A stretch of 64,000 nt of DNA from the NCBI RefSeq assembly GCF_021249405.1, contig NZ_CP089593.1:744001-808000 (forward strand). The letters run 5' to 3'. Under the pieces are notes generated by a model. The model worked only from the letters and a program-made list of their open reading frames with translations. It had not been told where the DNA came from and did no database searches. The position numbers and the translations under genes are program-made. This document shows, one piece after another, positions 33,833 to 42,240 of the stretch; within the stretch, counting starts at the first letter, position 1; each line of letters opens with the position of its first letter. Source of the stretch: Halobacterium zhouii (lineage in GTDB: Archaea; Halobacteriota; Halobacteria; Halobacteriales; Halobacteriaceae).

Positions 33833-34672
33833 ATGGCTGAAGACGACAAATACCCGGAGAGTTCGGGACGGCGCAGGTTCGTGAAGGGCGTCGTCGGAAG
33901 CGCCGGCATGGCGGGCATCGGCGCGGCCGGTGCCGTTTCCGTATCCGGGCTCACGAATCCGACCGGACAGGGTGGCGGACAGACGACGTACTTCGGTGTC
34001 GAGAACACCGACGGGCCCGCGCCTCGCGCGATGCCGATGATCCCCATCGAGATCGACGACCAGGGATACATCAAGGGGCGCTACCCGGAGACCAAGGAGA
34101 TTCAGCGGCAGGGACAGACGGTGACCGTCGCCCGAATGGATCTCGGCGGCATCACCTACGAGGTCGACTGGTTCCAGTACTGCGGCGTTCAGGACTACCA
34201 GGGCCTCGACCCGGACTACGAGGGCGACAACTACTTCCGATACACGGGCGGTCCGAGTTCCTACGACTGGCAACCGTCGTCGGGCCGCGTAAACGTCAGC
34301 GACTTCGAGAACTACGAGACGTGGACGAACGGCATCGGGCCGTCCGGCATCGGGAAGCCCGCGATGGCATCGTGGCGCTCCCAGGACACGAACGACACGA
34401 TCCCGGTTCAGATCATTCGGAGCACGCGGATTCAGGAGAAACTGGAGACCGAGACCGGGCCCGCCATCGACTGGCTGAAGGCCGCGACCCAGGACGGGTT
34501 CATGGCCATCCTGAACAAGTGCACGCACTTCTGTTGCGTTCCGGGCTTCCGGAGTTCCACCTACGGGGACGCGGGCAACCGCATCTACTGTCCGTGCCAC
34601 CAGTCGATTTACAACCCGTTCAGCATCGTGAAGCGACGGTTCACGGCGTTCCCACGCCCGGAGGACAGCTAG
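33833..34672 (+). CDS. petA: Rieske iron-sulfur protein of the bc-type complex
   Basis: A 279-residue protein. The twin-arginine region SGRRRFVKGVVGSAG leads into a hydrophobic anchor. The 2Fe-2S ligands lie near the C-terminus in NKCTHFCCVPG and IYCPCHQSIYNP, giving the Cys-x-His and Cys-x2-His boxes. It accepts electrons from menaquinol and passes them to halocyanin. The gene is followed one base later by cytochrome b. It is longer than bacterial Rieske proteins because of an insert between the anchor and the cluster domain. Confidence 0.92.
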   Translation: MAEDDKYPESSGRRRFVKGVVGSAGMAGIGAAGAVSVSGLTNPTGQGGGQTTYFGVENTDGPAPRAMPMIPIEIDDQGYIKGRYPETKEIQRQGQTVTVARMDLGGITYEVDWFQYCGVQDYQGLDPDYEGDNYFRYTGGPSSYDWQPSSGRVNVSDFENYETWTNGIGPSGIGKPAMASWRSQDTNDTIPVQIIRSTRIQEKLETETGPAIDWLKAATQDGFMAILNKCTHFCCVPGFRSSTYGDAGNRIYCPCHQSIYNPFSIVKRRFTAFPRPEDS

Positions 34673-34673
34673 T

Positions 34674-35486
34674 ATGAGCATCGAACGAAAGGACGAACAC
34701 GACCACGAGGCCTGGATCGAGGAGAAGGACCTGACGCCCGTGGAGTCGGCGTTCCTCACGGTGCTCGTCTGGTTCGACAAGCGCCTCCGCATCGTGGACT
34801 ATCTGGAGCTCCTAGAGACCCTCTACTACCGGGTCAACCTCCAGATGCCCAAGAGCCACACCGAACAGTACAACCTCGACAACAAGTTCTGGTACTGGTA
34901 TCCGCTGTACTCGCTCGGGTTCTTCTCGACGCTCGCGTACGTCGTCGCCGCGATATCCGGCGCACTCCTCGGGTTCTACTACGCGCCGTCGAGTGCGGCA
35001 GGCGCGTGTGGTATCGAGAACGCGACGGTGGCGTACTGTTCGGTCGCCAGCATCATGACCGACCTGAACTTCGGGTACATGCTCCGGTCGATACACCGGT
35101 GGTCCGCACAGGTCATGACGGCCGCCGTCTTCCTGCACATGCTCCGCGTCTACTTCACCGGCGCGTACAAGGAGCCCCGGGAGGTCAACTGGCTCATCGG
35201 CATCATCCTGCTTAGCCTCACGATGGTGTTCGGGTACACGGGCTACCTGCTCCCCTGGGACCAGCTCTCGTTCTGGGCGGGCCAGATCGGCGTCGAGATG
35301 AGTCTCTCGATTCCGCTCGTCGGCGAGTGGGTCGCACAACTCGTGTTCGGCGGCTTCTCGCTCGGACAGGCGACGCTGCAACGCATGTACATCCTTCACG
35401 TGTTCCTGCTCCCGTTCGTGGTGACGACGGTCATCGCCGTCCACCTCGGACTGGTCTGGATGCAGGGCATCGCTGAACCCCACTGA
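34674..35486 (+). CDS. petB: Cytochrome b N-terminal subunit
   Basis: A 270-residue integral membrane protein with four core helices. The bis-histidine haem ligands are visible in SIHRWSAQVMTAAVFLHMLR (one pair member each, 14 apart) and in YILHVFLLPF followed by VIAVHLGLVW. The Qo-side GYTGYLLPWDQ motif is present. Cytochrome b is split, as in b6f-type complexes, with the C-terminal part in the next gene 5 bases later. It oxidises menaquinol in the membrane. Confidence 0.93.
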   Translation: MSIERKDEHDHEAWIEEKDLTPVESAFLTVLVWFDKRLRIVDYLELLETLYYRVNLQMPKSHTEQYNLDNKFWYWYPLYSLGFFSTLAYVVAAISGALLGFYYAPSSAAGACGIENATVAYCSVASIMTDLNFGYMLRSIHRWSAQVMTAAVFLHMLRVYFTGAYKEPREVNWLIGIILLSLTMVFGYTGYLLPWDQLSFWAGQIGVEMSLSIPLVGEWVAQLVFGGFSLGQATLQRMYILHVFLLPFVVTTVIAVHLGLVWMQGIAEPH

Positions 35487-35491
35487 GAACA

Positions 35492-36253
35492 ATGCCAGAC
35501 GAACCAAACAACGACGACGTTCAGACGGACGGGACGGGTATCGTGCCGCCGGACGACGAGACGCCGACGTGGCGCGAGCGCAAGGAACGCACGACGGGGC
35601 TCTCCCGGCTGACCTACGAGTACTTCGAGCGCTCCCGGCGCGAAGATCAGGACCTCCGCGAGGAGTCCGACTACGTCGAACGCGACGTGCTCGCGTTCCC
35701 CACCTGGCCCCACGAACTCATCCGGAACCTCGCGCTGACGTGTTTCTTCGTCGGGATGACGTTCTTCCTGGCGGCGACGCTCCCGCCACACCTCGCGGCG
35801 GCCGCCAACTCCAGTCAGACGCCGGCGATCATCCTGCCGGACTGGTATCTGTACTGGTCGTTCGGCCTGCTGAAACTCGGCCCGCTGAACCCGAATATCG
35901 CCATCCTCGGCGGCGAGAAGCTGATGGCCGACCGCACGTACGGCGTGCTCGCCAACGTCGTGGTCGTCGGATTCATCGCGATCGTGCCGTTCCTCAACAA
36001 GGGGAGCGCACGCCGCCCCGTCGAACAGCCCTTCTGGGCGTCCATCGGCGTCATGGGTGTCGTGTTCGCGCTCTTCATCAGCGCGCTGTCCATCAAGAAC
36101 CTCACCCCCGTCGACCCCCACCTGCTGTTCGACATGACGTTCCTCGTGCCACCGGTCGCGGGCGCCGTCGCGTACGCCGTCTTCAAAACCATGCGCGAGG
36201 GCTACATGTACGACCTCAACCGTCGGTACTACAAACTCCGCCCGCCGAGGTAG
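35492..36253 (+). CDS. petD: Cytochrome b C-terminal subunit (subunit IV-like)
   Basis: A 253-residue protein with a charged N-terminal region of about 75 residues, then hydrophobic helices. It carries PDWYLYWSFGLLK, the counterpart of the PEWY quinol-site motif. It completes the split cytochrome b. The C-terminal tail (EGYMYDLNRRYYKLRPPR) is basic and probably cytoplasmic. It is the last of the tightly spaced genes; two small membrane genes follow after 129 bases. Confidence 0.9.
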   Translation: MPDEPNNDDVQTDGTGIVPPDDETPTWRERKERTTGLSRLTYEYFERSRREDQDLREESDYVERDVLAFPTWPHELIRNLALTCFFVGMTFFLAATLPPHLAAAANSSQTPAIILPDWYLYWSFGLLKLGPLNPNIAILGGEKLMADRTYGVLANVVVVGFIAIVPFLNKGSARRPVEQPFWASIGVMGVVFALFISALSIKNLTPVDPHLLFDMTFLVPPVAGAVAYAVFKTMREGYMYDLNRRYYKLRPPR

Positions 36254-36382
36254 CGTCTCCCGCCGACTTCGACCAACGTTCTCAGTTCTTCTCCACGTCC
36301 AAACGCGCTCACAGCAGCGCACTCGCTGTCTCGCACGCGCCGACCGCGGAAGTCAAGTACCGGCCGGGCGTTCTCGTAGACG

Positions 36383-36676
36383 ATGAGTGACGACGAGCGC
36401 GGCCGCGAGGTCGTCGTGCCCGAACGCCTCTACAAGTCCGTCACGGTGTTCTCCACGCTGTTCGCTGTGGTGACGGTGGTGCTCGGGTTCGTCTCGCTCG
36501 ACCAGGCCACGAACTCCGGGCGCGCCGCCGCGAGCGAGGTGAGCGTCCCGCTCGCCGTGCTCGGGGTCGGGTTCATCGCCGCCGGCGGACTGGTGTACGC
36601 GTTCGCGTCCCGGTTCCGCGCTCGCGGAATGGTAAAGGATAAAGACAGCGACGACGAATCCACGGACAATGGCTGA
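36383..36676 (+). CDS. Small two-helix membrane protein (DUF7315-like)
   Basis: A 97-residue protein with two hydrophobic helices (VFSTLFAVVTVVLGFVSL and LAVLGVGFIAAGGLVYAF) and an acidic C-terminal tail. It overlaps the next gene by 8 bases. Its position after petD suggests a small subunit or assembly factor of the respiratory cluster. The DUF label is from memory. Confidence 0.62.
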   Translation: MSDDERGREVVVPERLYKSVTVFSTLFAVVTVVLGFVSLDQATNSGRAAASEVSVPLAVLGVGFIAAGGLVYAFASRFRARGMVKDKDSDDESTDNG

Positions 36677-36929
36677 CGAGTTCGCAAAAGGGCTTGGCCT
36701 CCTCACCGGCGCAGGTCTGATCTGGATGGTGCTCGCGGGCTGGTATCGGACGCCCTCGTTCAGCGGCAAGCAACTGATCGCGCCGGTTCCGAGTAACCTC
36801 ACGATGTACGACCAACTCGCAGTGCAGTTGATGTACACGATGTTCTGGCTCGCGCTATTCGGCGCGCTGTTCTTCTGGGTCGTCGTTCCGGTGGGCCGAG
36901 AACTGTACGCGCGGGCCGCCGGCGAGTAA
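36669..36929 (+). CDS. Small two-helix membrane protein (DUF7314-like)
   Basis: An 86-residue protein with helices around GLLTGAGLIWMVLAGW and LMYTMFWLALFGALFFWVVV. It is translated from an ATG inside the end of the previous gene, so the two are coupled. It has no catalytic motif and is probably another accessory membrane subunit of the bc-type cluster. Confidence 0.62.
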   Translation: MADEFAKGLGLLTGAGLIWMVLAGWYRTPSFSGKQLIAPVPSNLTMYDQLAVQLMYTMFWLALFGALFFWVVVPVGRELYARAAGE

Positions 36930-37451
36930 CTCCAGTATCGACGCGAATCCTGGTTTTCGCGAACGGGTGTCGACGTAGTCGTCGAAACAGTCGACAGCCT
37001 GGCTTCCGACAGTCGCCCACTCGTTCGTGACGGGCTGTCTCTCGGTCTCGAGTCACAGGTGGCTGCGACCTCACGGCGTCGATGGCGCGCTATCGCCGGT
37101 GGCTGTCACGGAGCGCTGTTCACTGTGGCCTTCCAGAGATTCCCGAAGGTCCCGGCAACTTCGCTACGGCGCGTGACTGACGGAATCGATTGGGACACCA
37201 CATTCGAGTACGGCTACGCGTTGCCAGTAAGCCGAGCGAGTGCTCGAACACGTAGCAGGTGCGTCTGGACGGCGGGAGCGTGACGGAGAAGTCGCCGGGC
37301 GCTGGCCGATAGAGCCGTGGCGGAGAGTGCGGGCGACAGAAGAACGTAGCGGAGAGCGCGGGCAGCAGAAGAACGCAGCGGAGAGCGACGGCGACAGAAG
37401 CGACGTGACGAGAATCGTATCGAGTGCGACGACGGACCGACGCGAGGAGCC
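36930..37451. other. Intergenic stretch between convergent genes
   Basis: About 520 bases. The only structure I can define is a three-copy 29-bp tandem repeat at its right side. ORFs here have poor codon use and no hydrophobic or domain pattern. Confidence 0.45.
37321..37407. repeat. Tandem repeat, 3 x 29 bp
   Basis: Three units begin at 37321, 37350 and 37379, each starting CGGAGAG and continuing with a G/C/A-rich sequence such as CAGAAG. The third unit is the most diverged. The array ends 44 bases 3' of the minus-strand stop at 37452. Confidence 0.8.
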
Positions 37452-37889
37452 TCAGACGACCTGAGACCAGTACGGCTTGAGGAGGAAGAACACGCTCAGA
37501 TAGCCGACGTAGAGGAGCATGAACGTCGCCGCGACGATGGCGCCCTTCGGCGATTCGAGGGGCTCCCCCTCGCGGATCTCGACCTTGCGCGCCTCGAACT
37601 CGAAGAAGTCGGCGAGGAACGTCGAGAGCGCGAGAATCGAGACCACGATGCCGGCGTGGTGGTGGAGCGTGAGGTAGTAGAAACTCAGCAACACCAGCCC
37701 CCACGACGTGAACGAGTGGAAGAAGTGCCGGGTGAGTTCCTCGTCGTTCTCGGCCTGTCGCCTGTGGGCGCGGTGTGCGACGTACCGGCTGACGAAGTTC
37801 AGCACGACCAGCGCGAGTAGCGCGTACTCGACGTACGGGGCGAGCAGCGTGTCGACTGGCCCGAAGAGCGTGACCGATAGGTCTGCCAT
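37452..37889 (-). CDS. Four-helix membrane protein (DUF7313-like)
   Basis: A 145-residue integral membrane protein with hydrophobic segments at LLAPYVEYALLALVVLNFV, FTSWGLVLLSFYYLTL, AGIVVSILALSTFLADFF and AIVAATFMLLYVGYLSVFFL. Conserved histidines (RHFFHS and LHHHAG) sit near the membrane surface. It lies 3' of and convergent with the bc cluster and probably belongs to the same set of uncharacterised haloarchaeal respiratory membrane proteins. The DUF number is from memory. Confidence 0.6.
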   Translation of the reverse strand: MADLSVTLFGPVDTLLAPYVEYALLALVVLNFVSRYVAHRAHRRQAENDEELTRHFFHSFTSWGLVLLSFYYLTLHHHAGIVVSILALSTFLADFFEFEARKVEIREGEPLESPKGAIVAATFMLLYVGYLSVFFLLKPYWSQVV

Positions 37890-37934
37890 GTCCGTTGGTG
37901 GGTGTGTCGCGGTATTATGTCTTTTCCAATGCGC

Positions 37935-38714
37935 TCAGCTCTCGAACGATGGAGCACTCCGCGAGTCGGGCACCACAGCGATGGAGGTCGGTGCTCCCCA
38001 CTCCAGTTCGAGTGGTTCGCGCGCTGGAACGGCACCACACTCCCGTCCGTCCACGAACAGGCTGACGTCGGATACGTTCCGCGTGACCGTACACTCCACG
38101 GGCAGGTCGAGCACCCAGGACGTTTGCTCCACGCGAAACGGCGCGATTGGCACGACGGCGACCGAGTCGGCCCCGCCCTGCAGGAGCGGTCCGCCCGCGG
38201 CGGCCGCGTAGCCGTGGCTTCCCGCGGGCGTCGCCGCGACCACGCCGTCCGCCCGAACCTGGTCGACGTGCTCGCCATCCCCTCGGACCGCGAACTCCGA
38301 GATCTTCCCCGGGTGTGTGGTCACGAGCGTCGCGTCAGCGAGCGCACGGTGCTCGCCGGTCGGCGCACTGACTGCGAGCGTCGGTCGGTCACGGATCTCG
38401 TACTCACCGCCCGCGAGCGCGGCGAGCGCGCGGCGGAGCCCCTCACGGAGGACACCGCCGTACTCCTCGCCAGCAGCGACGGGGAGTACGGGGGCGTCGA
38501 CGCGGGCGGCGACGACGTCGAGTAGCGCGTCCTCACCGAGTGCGACGAGAACGTCGACACCCTCGTCGTCCGCGTCGGTCGGAGTGTCGCCGGTCGCTTT
38601 GCCCTCGAGTGCCTCGTCGCCGACGACGGGGTCGGCGTCGAACTCGCGCAGGATGCCGGCGGCGTCTTCCGCGCCGGGTCCGAGTACGCCGACGCGCGTC
38701 AGCGCCACCACCAC
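37935..38714 (-). CDS. NAD-kinase-like protein with a degenerate GGDGT motif
   Basis: A 259-residue protein of the ATP-NAD kinase fold. The second family motif is well kept: DGVVAATPAGSHGYAAAAGG, near residues 157-175. The first, GGDGT, which supplies a key aspartate, reads LGEDA here (residues 59-63). The family phosphorylates NAD to NADP, or acts on diacylglycerol or sphingolipid in relatives. With the altered loop it may have another substrate or be regulatory. Haloarchaea usually carry more than one such paralogue. Confidence 0.65.
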   Translation of the reverse strand: MVVALTRVGVLGPGAEDAAGILREFDADPVVGDEALEGKATGDTPTDADDEGVDVLVALGEDALLDVVAARVDAPVLPVAAGEEYGGVLREGLRRALAALAGGEYEIRDRPTLAVSAPTGEHRALADATLVTTHPGKISEFAVRGDGEHVDQVRADGVVAATPAGSHGYAAAAGGPLLQGGADSVAVVPIAPFRVEQTSWVLDLPVECTVTRNVSDVSLFVDGRECGAVPAREPLELEWGAPTSIAVVPDSRSAPSFES

Positions 38715-38864
38715 CGGAAGGGCGTCTCACTCATCGTCACGACAGCGGACGGGCAGTCGCAAAAAGGCTACGGGCTACGACAGGAGCGGGTCGGTGTACC
38801 GTCGGGAACAGACTTTCCGACCGCTCTGTTCTGGGTGTTCACAGAAGCGTGGCAGTGTGCTCCA

Positions 38865-38906
38865 GACGGGACTTCCTGACGAGTCTCGAGTGCTACGAGT
38901 CCCGTC
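38865..38906 (-). terminator. Hairpin 3' of the Gly/Met-rich protein gene
   Basis: GACGGGACT (38865-38873) pairs perfectly with AGTCCCGTC (38898-38906) around a 24-base loop, 29 bases after the minus-strand stop at 38936. It is a plausible transcript-end structure. Confidence 0.4.
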
Positions 38907-38935
38907 CTGGGAAACAAAGCAGAGAATCTCGTTCG

Positions 38936-39370
38936 CTACTTGTCTTCCAGCGCTTCCGCGATGCGGTCGAGTTTGTTGTTCGTGCGCTCGACTTCTTTCC
39001 GGAGCTGTTCGAGTTCGCGTTCGACCTTCTCGCTGGTACCCCCCGATTCGTCGCGGCCGCCGGGACCGCCGCCCATGCCGCCGGGGCCGCCACCGCCGCC
39101 GCCCATCATGCCGCCCATCATCTGCGCGAACGGATTGCCGCCACCGCCGCCGCCCATGCCGCCTGGGCCGCCACCGCCGCCGCCCATCTCCTTCATGCGC
39201 TCCCGGGGGTCCTGGCCCTCGCCTTCCTCTCGTTCCTGCGCGCGCTCCTCGCGGATCTCCTTGACGCGCTCTCGGAAGGACTTCTCCTCGCCGTTCTCCC
39301 CTTCCGTGTCTGTCGACGCTGTCTCCTCCGGCTCCGCGGACTCGTCGGTCTCGGGTTCGTCGTCTGCCAT
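38936..39370 (-). CDS. Acidic Gly/Met-rich protein with C-terminal coiled coil
   Basis: A 144-residue protein. Residues 1-60 are acidic and helical. A low-complexity middle of GGGGGPGGMGGG-type repeats surrounds NPFAQMMGGMMG. The end (EKVERELEQLRKEVERTNNK and beyond) is a clear heptad coiled coil, likely for oligomerisation. No known domain is seen and the function is unknown. Glycine/methionine-rich linkers of this kind can be flexible or phase-separating. Confidence 0.6.
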   Translation of the reverse strand: MADDEPETDESAEPEETASTDTEGENGEEKSFRERVKEIREERAQEREEGEGQDPRERMKEMGGGGGGPGGMGGGGGGNPFAQMMGGMMGGGGGGPGGMGGGPGGRDESGGTSEKVERELEQLRKEVERTNNKLDRIAEALEDK

Positions 39371-39443
39371 GCCCTCAGGTTGGCCGCCCGCACTGAAAAA
39401 ACCGGCTCTTCGCTCACCGACAGCGGGCGGTCAGCGGACTCGC

Positions 39444-40199
39444 TCAGAACGCGCCGAGACTCGACTGCACGTCCCGCTCGCTGGCCTCCTCGCGCACGTC
39501 GTGGCCGACGAGGTCGCGCATGTCGACGGCGTACGCCGTCCCGCGGCGTTCGAGCAGGAGAACGCGCCCCTTCGTCCCGAGCACTGTTCCGGTAGCCATC
39601 GTCTCCGCGACAGGTCGGCGGTCGAAGTCGAGTCCGTAGTCGAAGTCGAACGTCTCGATGGGGTCGAACTCCTCGAGGAGTTCCTCCCACGCTGCGTCGT
39701 CGACGCCGTCGTTCAGGCCACGAATCTTCGTCGGCACGCGCACGCGGTCGGTGAGTTTCTCCGCGATGTCGGCCTCGATTTGCCGGGCTTTCCGCCCGTT
39801 CTCGACGGTCCGGAGGTGGGCCGCGCGGTCAGCGCCCTGTTCCCGGAGTCGGGTGTCGAGGCGCCACGACCGCGTGACGCCGACCTTGAACACGTCCGGG
39901 GCGAACGCCGCGAGGTAGACGGCGTGTTCCTCGTGGCACGTCTCCAGTGGCATCGTACAGCTTCCAGTGCAGCGCGCACACGGCCACACCGACGTGTGTT
40001 CCCGGCAGTACGGCGCCTTCTCGTTCAGGCACGGTTCGTGGGCGCGGTCGTCCGTCGTCCCCGCGCAGTGGCGGTCGCCGAGTGCGTACGTCACCTCGGC
40101 TCCGGGCGTGAGTTCGACGCGCTCGACGGTCCCGTCGGTGGCGACTCTGAGCGCGGCCGGGCCGTCGCCCGGTGTCGTTTCGTACCCGACGACTTGCAC
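39444..40199 (-). CDS. DUF2797 (GIY-YIG-like) zinc protein
   Basis: A 251-residue protein. The N-terminal half carries cysteines and histidines (RHCAG, HEPCLNE, PYCREHTSVWPCARCTGSC) likely to bind zinc. The middle reads HAVYLAAFAPDVFKVGVTRS followed by RLREQGADRA, the GIY-YIG-like core of DUF2797. The function of this family is unknown; the fold suggests nucleic-acid binding or cleavage. It stands alone between the Gly/Met-rich gene and the AhpD-like gene, on the same strand. Confidence 0.7.
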   Translation of the reverse strand: MQVVGYETTPGDGPAALRVATDGTVERVELTPGAEVTYALGDRHCAGTTDDRAHEPCLNEKAPYCREHTSVWPCARCTGSCTMPLETCHEEHAVYLAAFAPDVFKVGVTRSWRLDTRLREQGADRAAHLRTVENGRKARQIEADIAEKLTDRVRVPTKIRGLNDGVDDAAWEELLEEFDPIETFDFDYGLDFDRRPVAETMATGTVLGTKGRVLLLERRGTAYAVDMRDLVGHDVREEASERDVQSSLGAF

Positions 40200-40237
40200 G
40201 CAGACGGGTACGCCCCTCCCCGGTAAAGCGGTGGCGT

Positions 40238-40312
40238 TTGACCGAGTGGTGTTCAGGGGCGATTGGTCGAGTCGTGTTCGAGGACGATTGACCGAGTCCC
40301 GTCTCCGAGATG
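40238..40312. repeat. Tandem repeat, 3 x 25 bp
   Basis: Units begin at 40238, 40263 and 40288, each with TTGRYCGAGT near its start. The array ends 12 bases 3' of the minus-strand stop at 40325. Units 1 and 2 are closest; unit 3 is diverged after its first ten bases. Confidence 0.72.
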
Positions 40313-40324
40313 GACGCTGTCTGC

Positions 40325-40876
40325 CTACCGCCCCATCTCGTAGAACTCGTCGTTCGGGCGCATGTCCGCGAGCGCCGCCATCCGGTTCGAGAGGTTGAAG
40401 AAGGCGGTGACGGCGCCGACGTCCCAGATCTCCTCCTCCGAGAATCCGGCGTCCCGGAGTTGCTCTAAGTCGTCGTCGGTGATCCGCTCGGGCGACTCCG
40501 TGAGTTTCACCGCGAAGTCGAGCATCGCCCGGTGTTCGGCAGAGACGTCGGCCTGGCGGTGGTTGGTGGCGAGCTGGTCGGCGAGTTTCGGCGCTTCGGC
40601 GTAGATGCGACAGAGTGCGCCGTGGGCGACCACGCAGTAGAGGCAGTCGTTTACGCCGCTCGTCGCCACGACGAGCATCTCGACCTCCTCGCGTGCGAGC
40701 GGGGTGTCCTCGACGAGCGCGTCGTAGTACGCGAAGAACGCCCGGAAGTGACTCGGCTTGTACGCGTACGCGCTGAAGACGTTCGGCGTGAAGCCGGCGC
40801 GCTCGGTCTCCTCTGTGATTCTGTCCTGAAGGTCGTCCGGAACGTCCTCGACGTCTGGGACTGGAAATCGCCCCAT
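40325..40876 (-). CDS. AhpD/carboxymuconolactone-decarboxylase-family peroxidase-related protein
   Basis: A 183-residue all-helical protein with the CxxC active site in DCLYCVVAHGALCR, preceded by the family pattern LAREEVEMLVVATS. Members use the two cysteines and a histidine as a peroxidase relay or thiol oxidoreductase. The longer frame begins at 40936, but the ATG at 40876 (MGRFPVPDVEDVPDD) gives the usual family start. The physiological substrate is unknown. Confidence 0.8.
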   Translation of the reverse strand: MGRFPVPDVEDVPDDLQDRITEETERAGFTPNVFSAYAYKPSHFRAFFAYYDALVEDTPLAREEVEMLVVATSGVNDCLYCVVAHGALCRIYAEAPKLADQLATNHRQADVSAEHRAMLDFAVKLTESPERITDDDLEQLRDAGFSEEEIWDVGAVTAFFNLSNRMAALADMRPNDEFYEMGR

Positions 40877-41148
40877 TGCGTCGTCCCGGATGGTTGTGTC
40901 GTCGGTCACGTTCCAGTGCTCGACGCCCGACTTCAAGTCCGTTGTGTCGACAATCCGTCAGTTCACTACCGTTCGTGTCACTCGTTAGCGATGTTCGTGG
41001 CCTTCGTGTCGTCCACAGGTACGCTCCGTATACAATCGGATAACTCGGTATTACTCGGCGCTCGAGGCGTGAAACGTCCGAAAACGTCTCGGTCCCTTTT
41101 CTACTTCTCGACAGTATCGTCTACCACCCCAATCGGGGGTAGACAACT

Positions 41149-41844
41149 ATGACACGAACGAAGATGCTTGCGGTGGTCGGCGTCGTACTACTCGTCGCCT
41201 TCGCAGGCTGTGGAGGAACGAACCCCGAGAACGTGACCGAACCTACGGATGGCGGCGCTGTCGACGGTGATACGACGGCTGGTGAGGAGACGACGACCGC
41301 GGAAGAGACCACGGCTGGAGAGGAGACGACCGAGGCTGGCGTCGGTGGCAACATGACTACCGATGAAGGGAACATGACCACCGGCGAGGAGAACATGACG
41401 ACCGGTGAAGGGAACACGACGGGTGGCGCGGGCAACGCCTCGGCCGCGAACGTTACGTTCATGAACCAGACCTCGAACGGGTCGGCAGTCGTCGTGGCGA
41501 ACGTGACGCTCCCGAGCGGCGGGTTCGTCGCTGTCCACAACGTCTCCGAGAGTGGGCAGGTTCGTGACGTCGTCGCGAACACCACCTATCTCGAGGCTGG
41601 CATGCACGAGAACGTCACTGTGACGTTCACGAACTACACCATCTCGAACGAAACCACCTTCGCGGTGATGCTGTACCAGGACACCAACAACAACCAGATG
41701 CTGGACTACCCCGACGCCGACAGTCTGTACATGGTTGATGGTGAGCCCGTGGTTGCGAACGCGACGGTGACCGTCTCGGCGACCACCAACGGGACGACGA
41801 CCGGGACGACGACCGGAAACACCACCGAGACGACTTCGAGTTAG
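41149..41844 (+). CDS. Secreted lipoprotein with DUF7282-type beta domain
   Basis: A 231-residue protein. The signal peptide MTRTKMLAVVGVVLLVAFAG is followed by the lipobox cysteine. An acidic Thr/Glu region then includes repeats of the form G/D-E-x-N-M-T-T. The folded part (about 100-205) shows ANVTLPSGGFVAVHNVSESG and NTTYLEAGMHENVTVTF, a pattern of haloarchaeal surface proteins labelled DUF7282. A Thr/Gly-rich tail ends it. It is likely tethered to the outer membrane face; the function is unknown. Confidence 0.68.
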   Translation: MTRTKMLAVVGVVLLVAFAGCGGTNPENVTEPTDGGAVDGDTTAGEETTTAEETTAGEETTEAGVGGNMTTDEGNMTTGEENMTTGEGNTTGGAGNASAANVTFMNQTSNGSAVVVANVTLPSGGFVAVHNVSESGQVRDVVANTTYLEAGMHENVTVTFTNYTISNETTFAVMLYQDTNNNQMLDYPDADSLYMVDGEPVVANATVTVSATTNGTTTGTTTGNTTETTSS

Positions 41845-41870
41845 CGCCGGACTCAGCGACAGCCGGCACG

Positions 41871-41930
41871 CGGACGAACGAGCGATAGTGCGGACGAACG
41901 AATGATAGCGCGGACGAACCAGTGGTAGCG
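41871..41930. repeat. Tandem repeat, 3 x 20 bp
   Basis: Three units start at 41871, 41891 and 41911, each opening with CGGACGAAC and closing with ATAGNG or GTAGCG. The array begins 26 bases after the stop of the lipoprotein gene. Confidence 0.8.
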
Positions 41931-42001
41931 GGCACGCACGTCCGGGCCGCACACTCGATGCGGCCGGTGTCGAGCCGTGCGTCTGCGGGTAGTCTCTTCT
42001 T

Positions 42002-42121
42002 TCAGTTGCCCCGAACTGTCCGGTAGACGCGCCACAGCAGGTACGCGAGCGCGACGCCGACGGCCAGCAGGAGTGCCGAGAGCAGCGCCACGAACGCCGA
42101 CAACTGAGCGAGCGCGAACAC
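42002..42121 (-). CDS. Possible one-helix membrane miniprotein
   Basis: A 39-codon frame from a GTG at 42121 gives a single long hydrophobic helix (FVALLSALLLAVGVALAYLL) and a basic end (WRVYRTVRGN). The frame is open further upstream without a better start. The amphipathic pattern looks real, but the gene is too short to be sure. Confidence 0.3.
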   Translation of the reverse strand: MFALAQLSAFVALLSALLLAVGVALAYLLWRVYRTVRGN

Positions 42122-42240
42122 GAACGCTGGTACGCGGTGCTGACGGTAAGTGTTGTCCCGGCGTGAGGGAGCGCTGACAGCACGTGTCCCCCCCGGAACA
42201 AAGGGAAAGTTGTTTGCAATCGCCCGAGGCACTCCGAACC

